6,155 bases of DNA from Candidatus Brocadiaceae bacterium (GTDB taxonomy: Bacteria; Planctomycetota; Brocadiia; SM23-32): assembly GCA_003551785.1 (NCBI GenBank), contig PUNP01000351.1, positions 1 through 6,155 on the forward strand. Reading direction: 5' to 3'. The position numbers and the translations under genes were made by a program. The notes beneath the pieces were generated by a model, which saw only the letters and a program-made list of their open reading frames with translations, made no database searches and had not been told where the DNA came from. Shown piece after piece: positions 1 to 6,155 of this stretch (positions are counted from its first letter, which is position 1; the number at the start of each line of letters is the position of its first letter).

Positions 1-923
1 CGTCCGATCATCTCGGGGATTATACCGAACTTAATAATGTCGTCATCATTGACAAGTTTAAGGGCTTCACCGAGGTTCTCCATATCAACAAAAGCCGCAT
101 CCGTAGTATCCTTTTTGTCTTTAGCATTAAATCCTATCTGTCGCTGATTGGTTCTTTTGCGAACGATTTCATCAATCCCGCTGAAAGACCCGCCGCATAT
201 AAAGAGGATATTTGAAGTATCAATGGATATATACTGCTCTTCGGGGTGTTTTCGTCCGGCGTGAGTAGGGACATTGGCCACCGTTCCTTCAAGCATTTTC
301 AGCAATGCCTGCTGAACCCCCTCCCCGCTGACATCACGCGTTATACTCACATTCTGATTGGTTTTACCGACTTTATCAATTTCATCTATATAAATTATAC
401 CGCGTTGTGCGAGTTCGACGTCAAAATCCGCCGATTGTATCAGTTTCAACAGGACGTTTTCGACATCCTCGCCGACATAGCCGGCCTCAGTAAGCGTAGT
501 AGCGTCGGCTATAGCAAAAGGCACCTCAAGACATCTTGCAAGGACCCTTGCCATAAGTGTTTTTCCGGAACCGGAAGGGCCGACCAGCAAGACATTGCTT
601 TTTTCTATTTCGACATCATCACTCCCGGCGTTATTAATGCGCTGGTAATGGTTATGTACGGCTACGGATAGCGTCATTTTGGCTTTCTCCTGGCCGATTA
701 CATATTCATCCAGCATATTATCAATTTCTTCAGGTGACGGGATATAGCTCAACCCGGCAGGTTTACCCTCACCTGCAGCTTCTTGTTGTACGATAGAATG
801 GCATAGTTCAACACATTCATCACAGATAAAGGTATCCTGGCTTCCGCGTATAAGCCTACGCACGTCGTTATAACTTTTGCTACAGAAAGAACACGACTCT
901 TTATGTTCAACTTTTTTAGACAT
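1..923 (-). CDS. clpX: ATP-dependent Clp protease ATP-binding subunit ClpX (3' end missing)
   Basis: AAA+ unfoldase that recognises tagged or misfolded cytoplasmic proteins, unfolds them with ATP and threads them into ClpP. The first 307 residues are present, in one open frame running off the left edge. Visible in order: N-terminal zinc-binding domain with Cys11, Cys14, Cys34 and Cys37 (CSFC...CDEC); Walker A GPSGSGKT at 115-122; pore-1 loop GYVG at 148-151; Walker B IIYIDE at 176-181; the segment [16 protein letters not shown] at 194-209; RKH pore loop at 224-226; and the ClpP-docking IGF tripeptide at 263-265. The last visible residues, FGIIPEMIG, match the segment before sensor 2, so about a quarter of the usual length of roughly 420 residues is missing. 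The ATG at 923 is preceded by a strong GGAGGT site (928-933) four bases upstream. It lies 32 nt downstream of clpP, as usual for this pair. All visible functional motifs are canonical. Confidence 0.98.
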   Translation of the reverse strand, partial: MSKKVEHKESCSFCSKSYNDVRRLIRGSQDTFICDECVELCHSIVQQEAAGEGKPAGLSYIPSPEEIDNMLDEYVIGQEKAKMTLSVAVHNHYQRINNAGSDDVEIEKSNVLLVGPSGSGKTLMARVLARCLEVPFAIADATTLTEAGYVGEDVENVLLKLIQSADFDVELAQRGIIYIDEIDKVGKTNQNVSITRDVSGEGVQQALLKMLEGTVANVPTHAGRKHPEEQYISIDTSNILFICGGSFSGIDEIVRKRTNQRQIGFNAKDKKDTTDAAFVDMENLGEALKLVNDDDIIKFGIIPEMIG

Positions 924-955
924 TTACACCTCCGATTTCGGGGTCAAATGTGTTT

Positions 956-1588
956 TTACTTTTCGGTCGGGGAATCGAGTATCTCATCAACGATCCCATA
1001 TTCTTTAGCTTCATCCGCTGACATATAAAATTCACGGTCGGTATCTTCAGAAATAACCTCCATCGACCTGCCCGTATGCTTACATAAAATATCCTTAATC
1101 CAATCTTCAAGCTTTACCATTTCTTCCGCGTGGATACTGATATCTGCCGCCGTACCTTCCATACCGCCCCAGGGCTGATGGAGCATTACCCTGGAATGCG
1201 GTAACGCATATCTCTTACCTTCGGCACCGCCCGCAAGGATAACAGCCCCCATGCTGTAAGCCTGTCCCACAACATACGTTGAAACATCGGGCTGGATCAA
1301 CTGCATAGTATCGTATATGGCCAACCCGCTCGTAACAGCCCCTCCGAGGGAGTGAATATAAAGGTCAATGTCCTGGTCTTTATTTTCATTCTGCAGATAG
1401 AGCATTTGGGCGATGACGGTATTGGCAACAGCATCATTAATTGCTGAACCTATGAAGATGATCCTATCTTCCAGCAGTCTTGAAAAAATGTCATATCCCC
1501 TCTCCCCATGGGCGGTTTTTTTTACGACCATAGGGATGATGCCGGAATTCATGATTTCACCATCTGTGTTGTTATTGTTAATAACCAT
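956..1588 (-). CDS. clpP: ATP-dependent Clp protease proteolytic subunit ClpP with non-consensus active site
   Basis: Serine peptidase of family S14 that forms the double-heptamer chamber docked by ClpX. At 210 residues it has normal family length. Recognisable segments are GERGYDIFSRLL (28-39), the oxyanion and substrate-binding strand YIHSLGG (77-83), the nucleophile segment GQAYSMGA (108-115, Ser112), MLHQP with His137, and DTDREFYMSADEAKEYG (182-198). Against the E. coli protein, the catalytic Asp of that last segment falls on Glu186 (codon GAA). The usual SPGG is SLGG, and the residue before the nucleophile is Tyr instead of Ala. The Ser and His are intact and the frame is open, so this is not an obvious pseudogene; it may be a divergent but active ClpP or a weakly active paralogue. 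The ATG at 1588 has GAGGAA 12 nt upstream, which would leave a propeptide of about 15 residues. Met13 (1552) is an alternative start with a weaker GGTGA site four bases upstream. It sits between tig and clpX in one operon. Confidence 0.96.
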   Translation of the reverse strand: MVINNNNTDGEIMNSGIIPMVVKKTAHGERGYDIFSRLLEDRIIFIGSAINDAVANTVIAQMLYLQNENKDQDIDLYIHSLGGAVTSGLAIYDTMQLIQPDVSTYVVGQAYSMGAVILAGGAEGKRYALPHSRVMLHQPWGGMEGTAADISIHAEEMVKLEDWIKDILCKHTGRSMEVISEDTDREFYMSADEAKEYGIVDEILDSPTEK

Positions 1589-1645
1589 TAATTAAATTAC
1601 TTCCTCGACTGAAAACAGACTTTTATCTCCAGAGCGACAGCTCAA

Positions 1646-3082
1646 TCACTCTTCGTTACTACTTTCCTTTTCTTCTTGCATCTTATTCCATTCTACTTCA
1701 TTTATTTGTGCATTATCAAGCAACATGCTGACTGTTTTCTCTCTTTTGAGGTCTCTGCGCCAGGTATCGAACATATCGCGTTTTTCCAGCAGCCGTCGCG
1801 CCTTCTGTTCATCAAGTCCCCTGCTGGCTGCAAATGCCCTGATTTGCTCATCCAGCTCCGACTCGGTTACATAAATGCGTTCTTTATCCGCGATTTTCGA
1901 GATAACAAATTCGGCTTTGAGCGTATTAGCTGCACTTTCATCAAAAGACTCGTCTTCACCAACACTTTGACGTGCTTCATCGAGGTCAACCCCTTCCGAA
2001 CGCCATAACCTGAGGGCCTCACGCTCTCGCATATCCTGTGCTGCATCCCGAATTAATGAATCGGGTAATTCGACGTCAATTGATTCGTTAAGTTTTTCAA
2101 GAACGGCCTGTCTCATGTGCTCATTTCGCTGCCGTTCAAGGTCTTGCTTAACTCTTGTCTCCACCATTTCCCTGATTTCATCAGCACTGTCAAGCCCCAG
2201 TTTTTCGGCCAAATCATCATCAATTTCAGGGATATTGAGCCTATAGGCCTCATTAATTGTCAGTTCCAATTTAACCTCCTCCGCTTCAGCAAGCTCACGC
2301 CACTTCTCGTCCTCCTGCTCATCTGCAACATGAGCATCGATTTCAACGGTATCACCCACTTTAGCTCCGACCACGGCGCCATTAAGTCCCTCCGCGACAA
2401 AAGGCCCTACAGCATCCTGCTCCGGTGAAAAACTGAACCCGTTTTCCGGCAATCCACCCTCTATTTCCGGCGAGACCAGTTTAGCCACAACTTCGACGGA
2501 ATCCTTCCGGTCAATTTCCACGTCATCTCCCAATGCCTCCCATTCGGCATATCGCGAAGAAAATTGATTCATTGCCATTTCCATTAAGTCTTCAGGCACC
2601 TCATCTTTAGGAACTTCGATTTCCAACCCTTTGTAAACGCCTTCATCCAGATCGACAGACGGAATAACCTCGAACCGATATTCAAACTTTGCGGGCTGTC
2701 CGGGTTCCCAGTCATAATTTTCAAAATCAGGGGTATCCAGTTCATTGATCACCGTAATATCTTCCTCTTTGACAGCATCTTTATAAATATCTGCTGTGGC
2801 AAGATATAAAACTTGCTCTTTTATAGCATCGCCAAAGCGACGCTCAACCATGAACTCAGGTGCTTTACCGGGTCTGAAGCCGGGAACCTGGGCATTTTCT
2901 TTATATGTTCCAAGCTGTTCTTTATAGTCTTTTTCCAGTTCTTCACTATCAGGTTCTATAGTTAATTTTACCCGGCAAAGAGTTTCATACTCGATGCTGT
3001 AATTCATATTTTTCTCCACCTCTTCCCCACTATTTTCCGCCTTTAAAGCTTCACCTTCGGTGTTTTGAGTTTCTTCTACCAT
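1646..3082 (-). CDS. tig: trigger factor, with degenerate FKBP/PPIase domain
   Basis: Ribosome-associated chaperone that binds near the polypeptide exit tunnel and shields nascent chains. The 478 residues compare with about 430 in E. coli. Residues 1-25 are an acidic, low-complexity extension (8 Glu). The N-terminal ribosome-binding domain (about 26-150) carries the signature GFRPGKAP at 68-75, followed by ERRFGDAIKEQVL. The PPIase region (about 190-280) ends with VKLELTINEAYRLNIPEIDD, which matches the family's return to the chaperone domain. It lacks the usual FxG start, the PGFE(D/E)G(I/L) core is replaced by GPFVAEGLNG (226-235), and the FPEEY...L.GK segment is absent. The C-terminal helical chaperone domain (about 285-460) is intact and highly charged. 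The ATG at 3082 has AAGGA nine bases upstream. Met26 (3007) is a real rival, with GGTGGAG six bases upstream, and it matches the usual family start. First gene of the tig-clpP-clpX operon. The identity is firm; loss of isomerase activity is inferred. Confidence 0.95.
   Translation of the reverse strand: MVEETQNTEGEALKAENSGEEVEKNMNYSIEYETLCRVKLTIEPDSEELEKDYKEQLGTYKENAQVPGFRPGKAPEFMVERRFGDAIKEQVLYLATADIYKDAVKEEDITVINELDTPDFENYDWEPGQPAKFEYRFEVIPSVDLDEGVYKGLEIEVPKDEVPEDLMEMAMNQFSSRYAEWEALGDDVEIDRKDSVEVVAKLVSPEIEGGLPENGFSFSPEQDAVGPFVAEGLNGAVVGAKVGDTVEIDAHVADEQEDEKWRELAEAEEVKLELTINEAYRLNIPEIDDDLAEKLGLDSADEIREMVETRVKQDLERQRNEHMRQAVLEKLNESIDVELPDSLIRDAAQDMREREALRLWRSEGVDLDEARQSVGEDESFDESAANTLKAEFVISKIADKERIYVTESELDEQIRAFAASRGLDEQKARRLLEKRDMFDTWRRDLKREKTVSMLLDNAQINEVEWNKMQEEKESSNEE
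3005..3020 (-). promoter_or_regulatory. internal Shine-Dalgarno and alternative start for tig
   Basis: Read on the minus strand, GGTGGAG lies six bases before an in-frame ATG (Met26 of the longer trigger factor). Starting here gives MNYSIEYETL, which aligns with the ordinary N-terminus of trigger factors and removes the acidic extension. The site is at least as good as the AAGGA before the upstream ATG at 3082, so the start, or the use of two starts, is undecided. The purine-rich run could also simply come from the codons for Glu-Val-Glu. Confidence 0.45.
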
Positions 3083-3160
3083 TTCTCGCTATCCTTAATT
3101 TGTGGAAATCTGACCAATACAGACCATATAAACTTCTAAACGACAAAAACAGCATTCAAC

Positions 3161-3189
3161 ACTTTACAACATTCCGATGCTCAAGTCAA
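3161..3189 (-). promoter_or_regulatory. sigma70-like promoter candidate for tig-clpP-clpX
   Basis: On the minus strand, TTGACT (3189-3184) is followed after exactly 17 nt by TAAAGT (3166-3161). The -35 box matches TTGACA at five of six positions and the -10 box matches TATAAT at four of six. Transcription would start near 3154, giving a leader of about 70 nt before the ATG at 3082. It is the best-spaced pair found in this gap on the correct strand. It is read from consensus only. Confidence 0.5.
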
Positions 3190-3193
3190 GCTA

Positions 3194-3212
3194 AATGGGG
3201 AAAATTCCCATT
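3194..3212. repeat. short inverted repeat (possible operator) beside the tig -35 box
   Basis: AATGGG (3194-3199) and CCCATT (3207-3212) form perfect 6-bp arms around a 7-bp A+T-rich centre. The dyad begins five bases upstream of the -35 box of the tig promoter candidate and lies between the two divergent promoter candidates, where a regulator could act on either gene. I do not recognise it as a known operator. Arms this short can arise by chance in A+T-rich DNA. Confidence 0.35.
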
Positions 3213-3246
3213 AATCAACTCAAGAAAAAAGTATCCTACTATATAA

Positions 3247-3275
3247 TTGCCGCTTTTAACGTTTTTTGCTATGAT
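3247..3275 (+). promoter_or_regulatory. promoter candidate for the secreted glycosidase
   Basis: TTGCCG (3247-3252) and TATGAT (3270-3275) are separated by 17 nt, and the -10 box is preceded by TGC, giving an extended -10 element. The boxes match consensus at four and five of six positions. Transcription would start near 3282 and leave a leader of about 140 nt that contains the hairpin at 3325-3370. A second -10-like TATACT lies at 3394-3399 but has no matching -35. Confidence 0.35.
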
Positions 3276-3324
3276 AAATGTTAGAATACAGCTTATTGGT
3301 AATCTGTGAGTCAAATCAAGTTGT

Positions 3325-3370
3325 TCACCACCCCGCTTTTTTTCCGAAAGCGAACGAACGAGATGGGTGA
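3325..3370 (+). other. possible leader hairpin upstream of the glycosidase
   Basis: CGCTTT (3334-3339) pairs with AAAGCG (3347-3352) around a 7-nt loop. TCACC (3325-3329) can pair with GGTGA (3366-3370) outside it, leaving an asymmetric internal loop that contains the run CGAACGAACGA. No T-tract follows on either strand, so it is not an intrinsic terminator. It could be mRNA leader structure or chance pairing; it matches no riboswitch I recognise. Confidence 0.3.
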
Positions 3371-3406
3371 TAAAAACCTAAGCTCTTTTTATATATACTT
3401 TTAAAC

Positions 3407-3411
3407 AGGAG
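3407..3411 (+). promoter_or_regulatory. ribosome-binding site that sets the glycosidase start
   Basis: AGGAG lies 10 nt before the ATG at 3422 but only one base before the in-frame TTG at 3413. The spacing rules out the TTG, so the protein should start at the ATG and be 807 residues long. Confidence 0.8.
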
Positions 3412-3421
3412 TTTGATAGAA

Positions 3422-5845
3422 ATGATTCGCAATATTTCACATGGAAAATTTAAAATATTCAGAATATGCATTATAACTGTCGTTTTTATTGCCGTGCAAA
3501 ACGTCCTCCCATCCTTTGCAAAACCCGTTTTCAATTTTGAGACGAATAAAGACGGGTGGCGCATTATGGAGGGCCAGGAAAATACCGTCAAAAAATTATT
3601 TGTGGATTCCACAACCTCAACTTACGGAAATAATTCTCTGACGGCCGATATTACTTTTCCCGGCGAGGCATCAATTTACACTTACATTACCCGAACCGAC
3701 ACTTCGATATATGAAAACCTGGAGATTGATATTCATCTACACCAGAATGCTCCGGAAGACACTCAGGCTGTTATTTTCCTTCAAGACGGCGAATGGCTCT
3801 GGTATGAAACACGTCCTTTCTCCCTGTCACCAGGGGAATGGCAGTCAATCAGCGTCAATCTTGCTCCCGAAAGCATGAGTCTGCGCGCTGTCGGACACTC
3901 GCAGCCATGGGGGCCTTACAGCAGAGCCAATATCAATACCATTGGCATCAAAGTCCAGTCAAACTCGGAATATGCAGGTCAATTTAATATAGACAATATT
4001 CGCTTTAACAGGGTAATGTTCCCACAACATCACATCAATAATACAACAGTTGAAAAAGGCGACAAAATCGAGTTGTCCTTCAACTTGCCCACTAACTACA
4101 GTAATCCGTTCGACCCCGACGAAATAGATGTGACGGGGATTTTCACATCTCCCCAGGGAGAAGTAATACGTATACCCGGCTTCTTCTATCAAAATTATCA
4201 GCGCCGACTCGTGAATGACGGTAATGACAGGCGAAAGGAGGCGCTTGATCCTATAGGACATCCTGAATGGCGGATACGATTTACTCCGATAGAAGCCGGA
4301 TATTATTCATACAAAATAAGAGTGAACGATCACACCGGAGAAAGACAATCTCCGGAAAAAATTGTTAAAGTCCAGAAAGCAGACCCGCCCGGCTTTGTTC
4401 AATTGGATTCCGAGGGCGAAATGGGATTCATACTGGACAGCGGTGAATATTTTTTTCCTATCGGATTCAATTACCGCTCACCCTATGATACAAGATACGA
4501 TGAAAACATTTTAGGTGAGCAACGAACAGAACCGACTGATGCATGTGCGGCTTCGAATGTCATGCTCGACGACGGGTCTGTCGGGTTTGAAGAAAACATC
4601 GCCGAAATGGCTGAATACGGGATGAATTTCATTGAAACCTGGCTGGCACCCTGGTGGATTGCACTTGAATGGAGTCCGCAGCGTATCGGTTTTAAGGGTG
4701 CCGGTTATTACAATCTGCGCAACGCCTGGCGTTTCGACCGCATCATGGATGCTGCCGCTGAACATGGGGTTTATGTGCAGTTAGTGATTATTAATCATGG
4801 ACAGCTGTCAACATTTGTCGATGAGGAGTGGCAGGACCACCCATACAACGTCGATAACGGCGGTTTCCTGGACTCGCCGGAAGAAGTTTTTACCGATCCA
4901 AGAGCACGACGGCTGACTCGTAATAAGTTCAGATATATCGTTGCCCGGTGGGGATACAGCCCCTATATCCTCTCATGGGATATATTAAATGAAATCAATT
5001 TGGTCGGTGACAGTAATAGGTTTTGGCGCTCTGAGGAAATAGTCGAATGGGCCGATGAAATGGCAAGCTACCTCAAAGAAATCGACCCCTGGCAGCACCT
5101 GGTTACCGCTCACTTCACCGGGAATTTTGACAGTGATATCTTTCGAGTGGAAGAACTCGATTATACCGCTAATAATGCATACTATAATGTCAATAATACC
5201 GACCTCGTCACACGCATGACACGGGCTTATAACTTCCATACTCGTTTCGAGAAACCCTTCCTCTTTGCGGAATTCGGTGGAACCTCAGGCGGCGGTTCCA
5301 TCATCAACCTTAAACGTGACTTGCAGGTGGGGCTTTGGGCAGGTTATACTATGCCGCTGGCTGCATCGCCGCTTTTCTGGTGGCACCAATTGATAAGAGA
5401 CCAGGATTGGTACTATATGTATCAATCTCTTGCTGATTTCGAAAATATTGTCGGAGAAAAAAGACGGTTCATGACCCGTTTTAACAGTTGGCAAATCTCT
5501 ATGCCCGAGATTAATGACACCGGGGACGAAGATAATGAGCCTGAAACTCTAAAGCCAAAGGGACTGATGATGCATTGCGATAAGAATGCCGCATACATCG
5601 GCTGGTTTTATAACCCACAATACGTTAAAAACCTTGATAACATTGAGTTGGAATCGATAAGAGACGCTTCTCTTACAATCAAAGATATGGCACAAGGCAC
5701 CTATCGTCTCGTTTTGTGGGATACGAAAAAAGGGAAAGCTATTTTAGATGAAAAAAATCATATTGAATCTCAAATTGATATCGAATTGCCTGATTTTGAA
5801 GAAGATATCGCCATTTTCCTATCTCTTGAAGAACAGGCAGAATAA
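3422..5845 (+). CDS. secreted multidomain glycoside hydrolase (DUF5060, clan GH-A-like)
   Basis: Probable exported polysaccharide-degrading enzyme of 807 residues, counted from the ATG. A signal peptide covers about 1-33: basic start, hydrophobic stretch IFRICIITVVFIAV, likely cleavage after PSFA. Residues about 34-197 look like a jelly-roll carbohydrate-binding domain, from FNFETNKDGW to QFNIDNIRF. Residues about 205-318 match DUF5060 (NPFDPDEIDVTGIF, VIRIPGFFY, WRIRFTPIEAGYYSY). Residues about 325-695 form a probable (beta/alpha)8 barrel. SWDILNEIN supplies the likely acid/base Glu524 and KPFLFAEFGG the likely nucleophile Glu617, the Asn-Glu/Glu pattern of clan GH-A. Other aromatic and polar residues expected in a sugar cleft are FIETWLAPWW, INHGQ, TAHF and LFWWH. 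The tail (about 715-800) is a beta domain, and I see no anchor, dockerin or sorting signal. DUF5060 usually precedes such barrels in GH5-like or unclassified glycosidases. The substrate cannot be assigned. Tandem TAA stops end the gene. Confidence 0.85.
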   Translation: MIRNISHGKFKIFRICIITVVFIAVQNVLPSFAKPVFNFETNKDGWRIMEGQENTVKKLFVDSTTSTYGNNSLTADITFPGEASIYTYITRTDTSIYENLEIDIHLHQNAPEDTQAVIFLQDGEWLWYETRPFSLSPGEWQSISVNLAPESMSLRAVGHSQPWGPYSRANINTIGIKVQSNSEYAGQFNIDNIRFNRVMFPQHHINNTTVEKGDKIELSFNLPTNYSNPFDPDEIDVTGIFTSPQGEVIRIPGFFYQNYQRRLVNDGNDRRKEALDPIGHPEWRIRFTPIEAGYYSYKIRVNDHTGERQSPEKIVKVQKADPPGFVQLDSEGEMGFILDSGEYFFPIGFNYRSPYDTRYDENILGEQRTEPTDACAASNVMLDDGSVGFEENIAEMAEYGMNFIETWLAPWWIALEWSPQRIGFKGAGYYNLRNAWRFDRIMDAAAEHGVYVQLVIINHGQLSTFVDEEWQDHPYNVDNGGFLDSPEEVFTDPRARRLTRNKFRYIVARWGYSPYILSWDILNEINLVGDSNRFWRSEEIVEWADEMASYLKEIDPWQHLVTAHFTGNFDSDIFRVEELDYTANNAYYNVNNTDLVTRMTRAYNFHTRFEKPFLFAEFGGTSGGGSIINLKRDLQVGLWAGYTMPLAASPLFWWHQLIRDQDWYYMYQSLADFENIVGEKRRFMTRFNSWQISMPEINDTGDEDNEPETLKPKGLMMHCDKNAAYIGWFYNPQYVKNLDNIELESIRDASLTIKDMAQGTYRLVLWDTKKGKAILDEKNHIESQIDIELPDFEEDIAIFLSLEEQAE

Positions 5846-5878
5846 TAAATAATCAACTGTTAAATAGGACACAACAAA

Positions 5879-6155
5879 ATGATTGAAAAGGAAACAGATA
5901 AAGATGATGTAATAATTTTTGATACAACACTCCGCGACGGCGAACAGGCACCGGGCTGTTCTATGACAATAGACGAAAAAATCCATGTCGCCCGCCAACT
6001 CCAGCGACTTGGTGTTGACGCAGTTGAGGCGGGTTTCCCGGCCGCTTCAACCGGAGACTTCGATAGCGTTAAAGAAGTAGCCGGTGCCGTCGATGACCTG
6101 ATAGTCGCCGGACTGGCAAGGTGCGTCTCCAGTGACATAGAGAGAGCCGCACAAG
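5879..6155 (+). CDS. leuA: 2-isopropylmalate synthase (3' end missing)
   Basis: Condenses acetyl-CoA with 2-oxoisovalerate to give 2-isopropylmalate, the first committed step of leucine biosynthesis, in the cytoplasm. Only the first 92 residues are inside the window. They contain the DRE-TIM metallolyase signature [13 protein letters not shown] at 14-26, in which Asp15 is the metal ligand and Arg19 the catalytic arginine, followed by [19 protein letters not shown] and GLARC. These segments favour LeuA over homocitrate or citramalate synthases, but the C-terminal regulatory domain that would settle this is not visible. The ATG at 5879 has AGGA nine bases upstream (5866-5869). The gap to the glycosidase is 33 nt with no terminator-like hairpin, so read-through transcription is plausible. 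I see no leucine-rich leader peptide or T-box before it. Confidence 0.93.
   Translation, partial: MIEKETDKDDVIIFDTTLRDGEQAPGCSMTIDEKIHVARQLQRLGVDAVEAGFPAASTGDFDSVKEVAGAVDDLIVAGLARCVSSDIERAAQ

Larger units (their letters stand above)
3083..3421. other. divergent intergenic region between tig and the glycosidase
   Basis: A 339-bp A+T-rich stretch between the start codons of two divergent genes. I see no coding region with a credible start and ribosome site. It contains a minus-strand promoter candidate (3161-3189), a short dyad (3194-3212), a plus-strand promoter candidate (3247-3275), a possible leader hairpin (3325-3370) and the glycosidase ribosome-binding site (3407-3411). No CIRCE element, tRNA, or hairpin followed by a T-run was found. 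Confidence 0.8.

Noticed and set aside
246..671. Plus-strand open frame of 141 codons inside clpX
   Set aside because: It is antisense to an intact clpX with all motifs, has no recognisable domain and is best explained as a shadow frame.
916..1110. Minus-strand open frame of 64 codons overlapping the end of clpP
   Set aside because: It overlaps clpP in another frame and would cover the clpX start and its ribosome site; no domain is seen.
1626..1645. Small GAGC/GCTC hairpin just after the tig stop as a terminator
   Set aside because: The stem is only four base pairs and no T-run follows, so it should not stop transcription into clpP.
1676..2428. Plus-strand open frames (1676-2008 and 2117-2428) inside tig
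   Set aside because: Antisense to conserved trigger factor sequence, with no ribosome sites or recognisable products.
3242..3247. Perfect TATAAT on the plus strand as a -10 box
   Set aside because: No -35-like hexamer is found at 16-18 nt upstream; the region is A+T-rich, so chance matches are expected.
3394..3399. TATACT as the main glycosidase promoter
   Set aside because: The position 17 nt upstream reads TAAAAA, and a start near 3406 would leave almost no room before the ribosome site.
3413..3415. TTG start for the glycosidase, three codons before the ATG
   Set aside because: The AGGAG site ends one base before it, which is too close for initiation; the ATG at 3422 has proper spacing.
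3325..3612. Minus-strand open frame of 95 codons spanning the leader and signal peptide of the glycosidase
   Set aside because: It overlaps the well-supported start of the glycosidase; the sequence has no family features.
3959..5494. Several minus-strand open frames inside the glycosidase
   Set aside because: All lie antisense to a continuous multidomain protein and show no motifs.
5860..6138. Minus-strand open frame of 92 codons over leuA
   Set aside because: Its Ser/Thr/Ala-rich translation is typical of the antisense of a real gene, and leuA on the plus strand carries the family signature.

Overview
The window is part of a bacterial chromosome: compact genes, Shine-Dalgarno sites, and the conserved order tig-clpP-clpX. 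It holds four clear housekeeping or biosynthetic genes and one large secreted carbohydrate-active enzyme. The lineage cannot be fixed from the sequence alone. A trigger factor with an acidic N-terminal extension and a degenerate middle domain, together with a large DUF5060-type secreted glycosidase, fits the Planctomycetota (Phycisphaerae-like bacteria) or a similar polysaccharide-degrading Gram-negative group. This is inference, and a low-confidence one.

Left half (1-3082, minus strand): a proteostasis operon read right to left. It runs tig (trigger factor, ribosome-associated chaperone), clpP (peptidase of the Clp protease), clpX (AAA+ unfoldase, cut by the left edge). The gaps are 57 and 32 nt, with no convincing terminator between the genes, so they are probably co-transcribed from a promoter upstream of tig (about 3161-3189). 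ClpX feeds unfolded substrates into the ClpP chamber, and trigger factor acts on nascent chains. ClpX looks entirely canonical. ClpP departs from family consensus at several active-site positions, including Glu in place of the catalytic Asp. The trigger factor keeps its ribosome-binding signature but has a strongly altered FKBP/PPIase region.

Middle (3083-3421): a 339-bp divergent intergenic region. It has a good promoter candidate for tig on the minus strand, a promoter candidate for the glycosidase on the plus strand, a short dyad next to the tig -35 box, and a possible leader hairpin before the glycosidase.

Right half (3422-6155, plus strand): an 807-residue exported glycoside hydrolase with a signal peptide, a jelly-roll carbohydrate-binding-like domain, a DUF5060 beta-sandwich, a clan GH-A-like (beta/alpha)8 catalytic domain with two candidate catalytic glutamates, and a C-terminal beta domain. 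It is followed after 33 nt by the start of leuA (2-isopropylmalate synthase, first committed step of leucine synthesis), cut by the right edge. The pairing of the glycosidase and leuA has no obvious functional logic.

I found no RNA genes, insertion sequences, CRISPR arrays or attachment sites. I see no clear new multi-gene system here; the most notable signal is the unusual ClpP active site.
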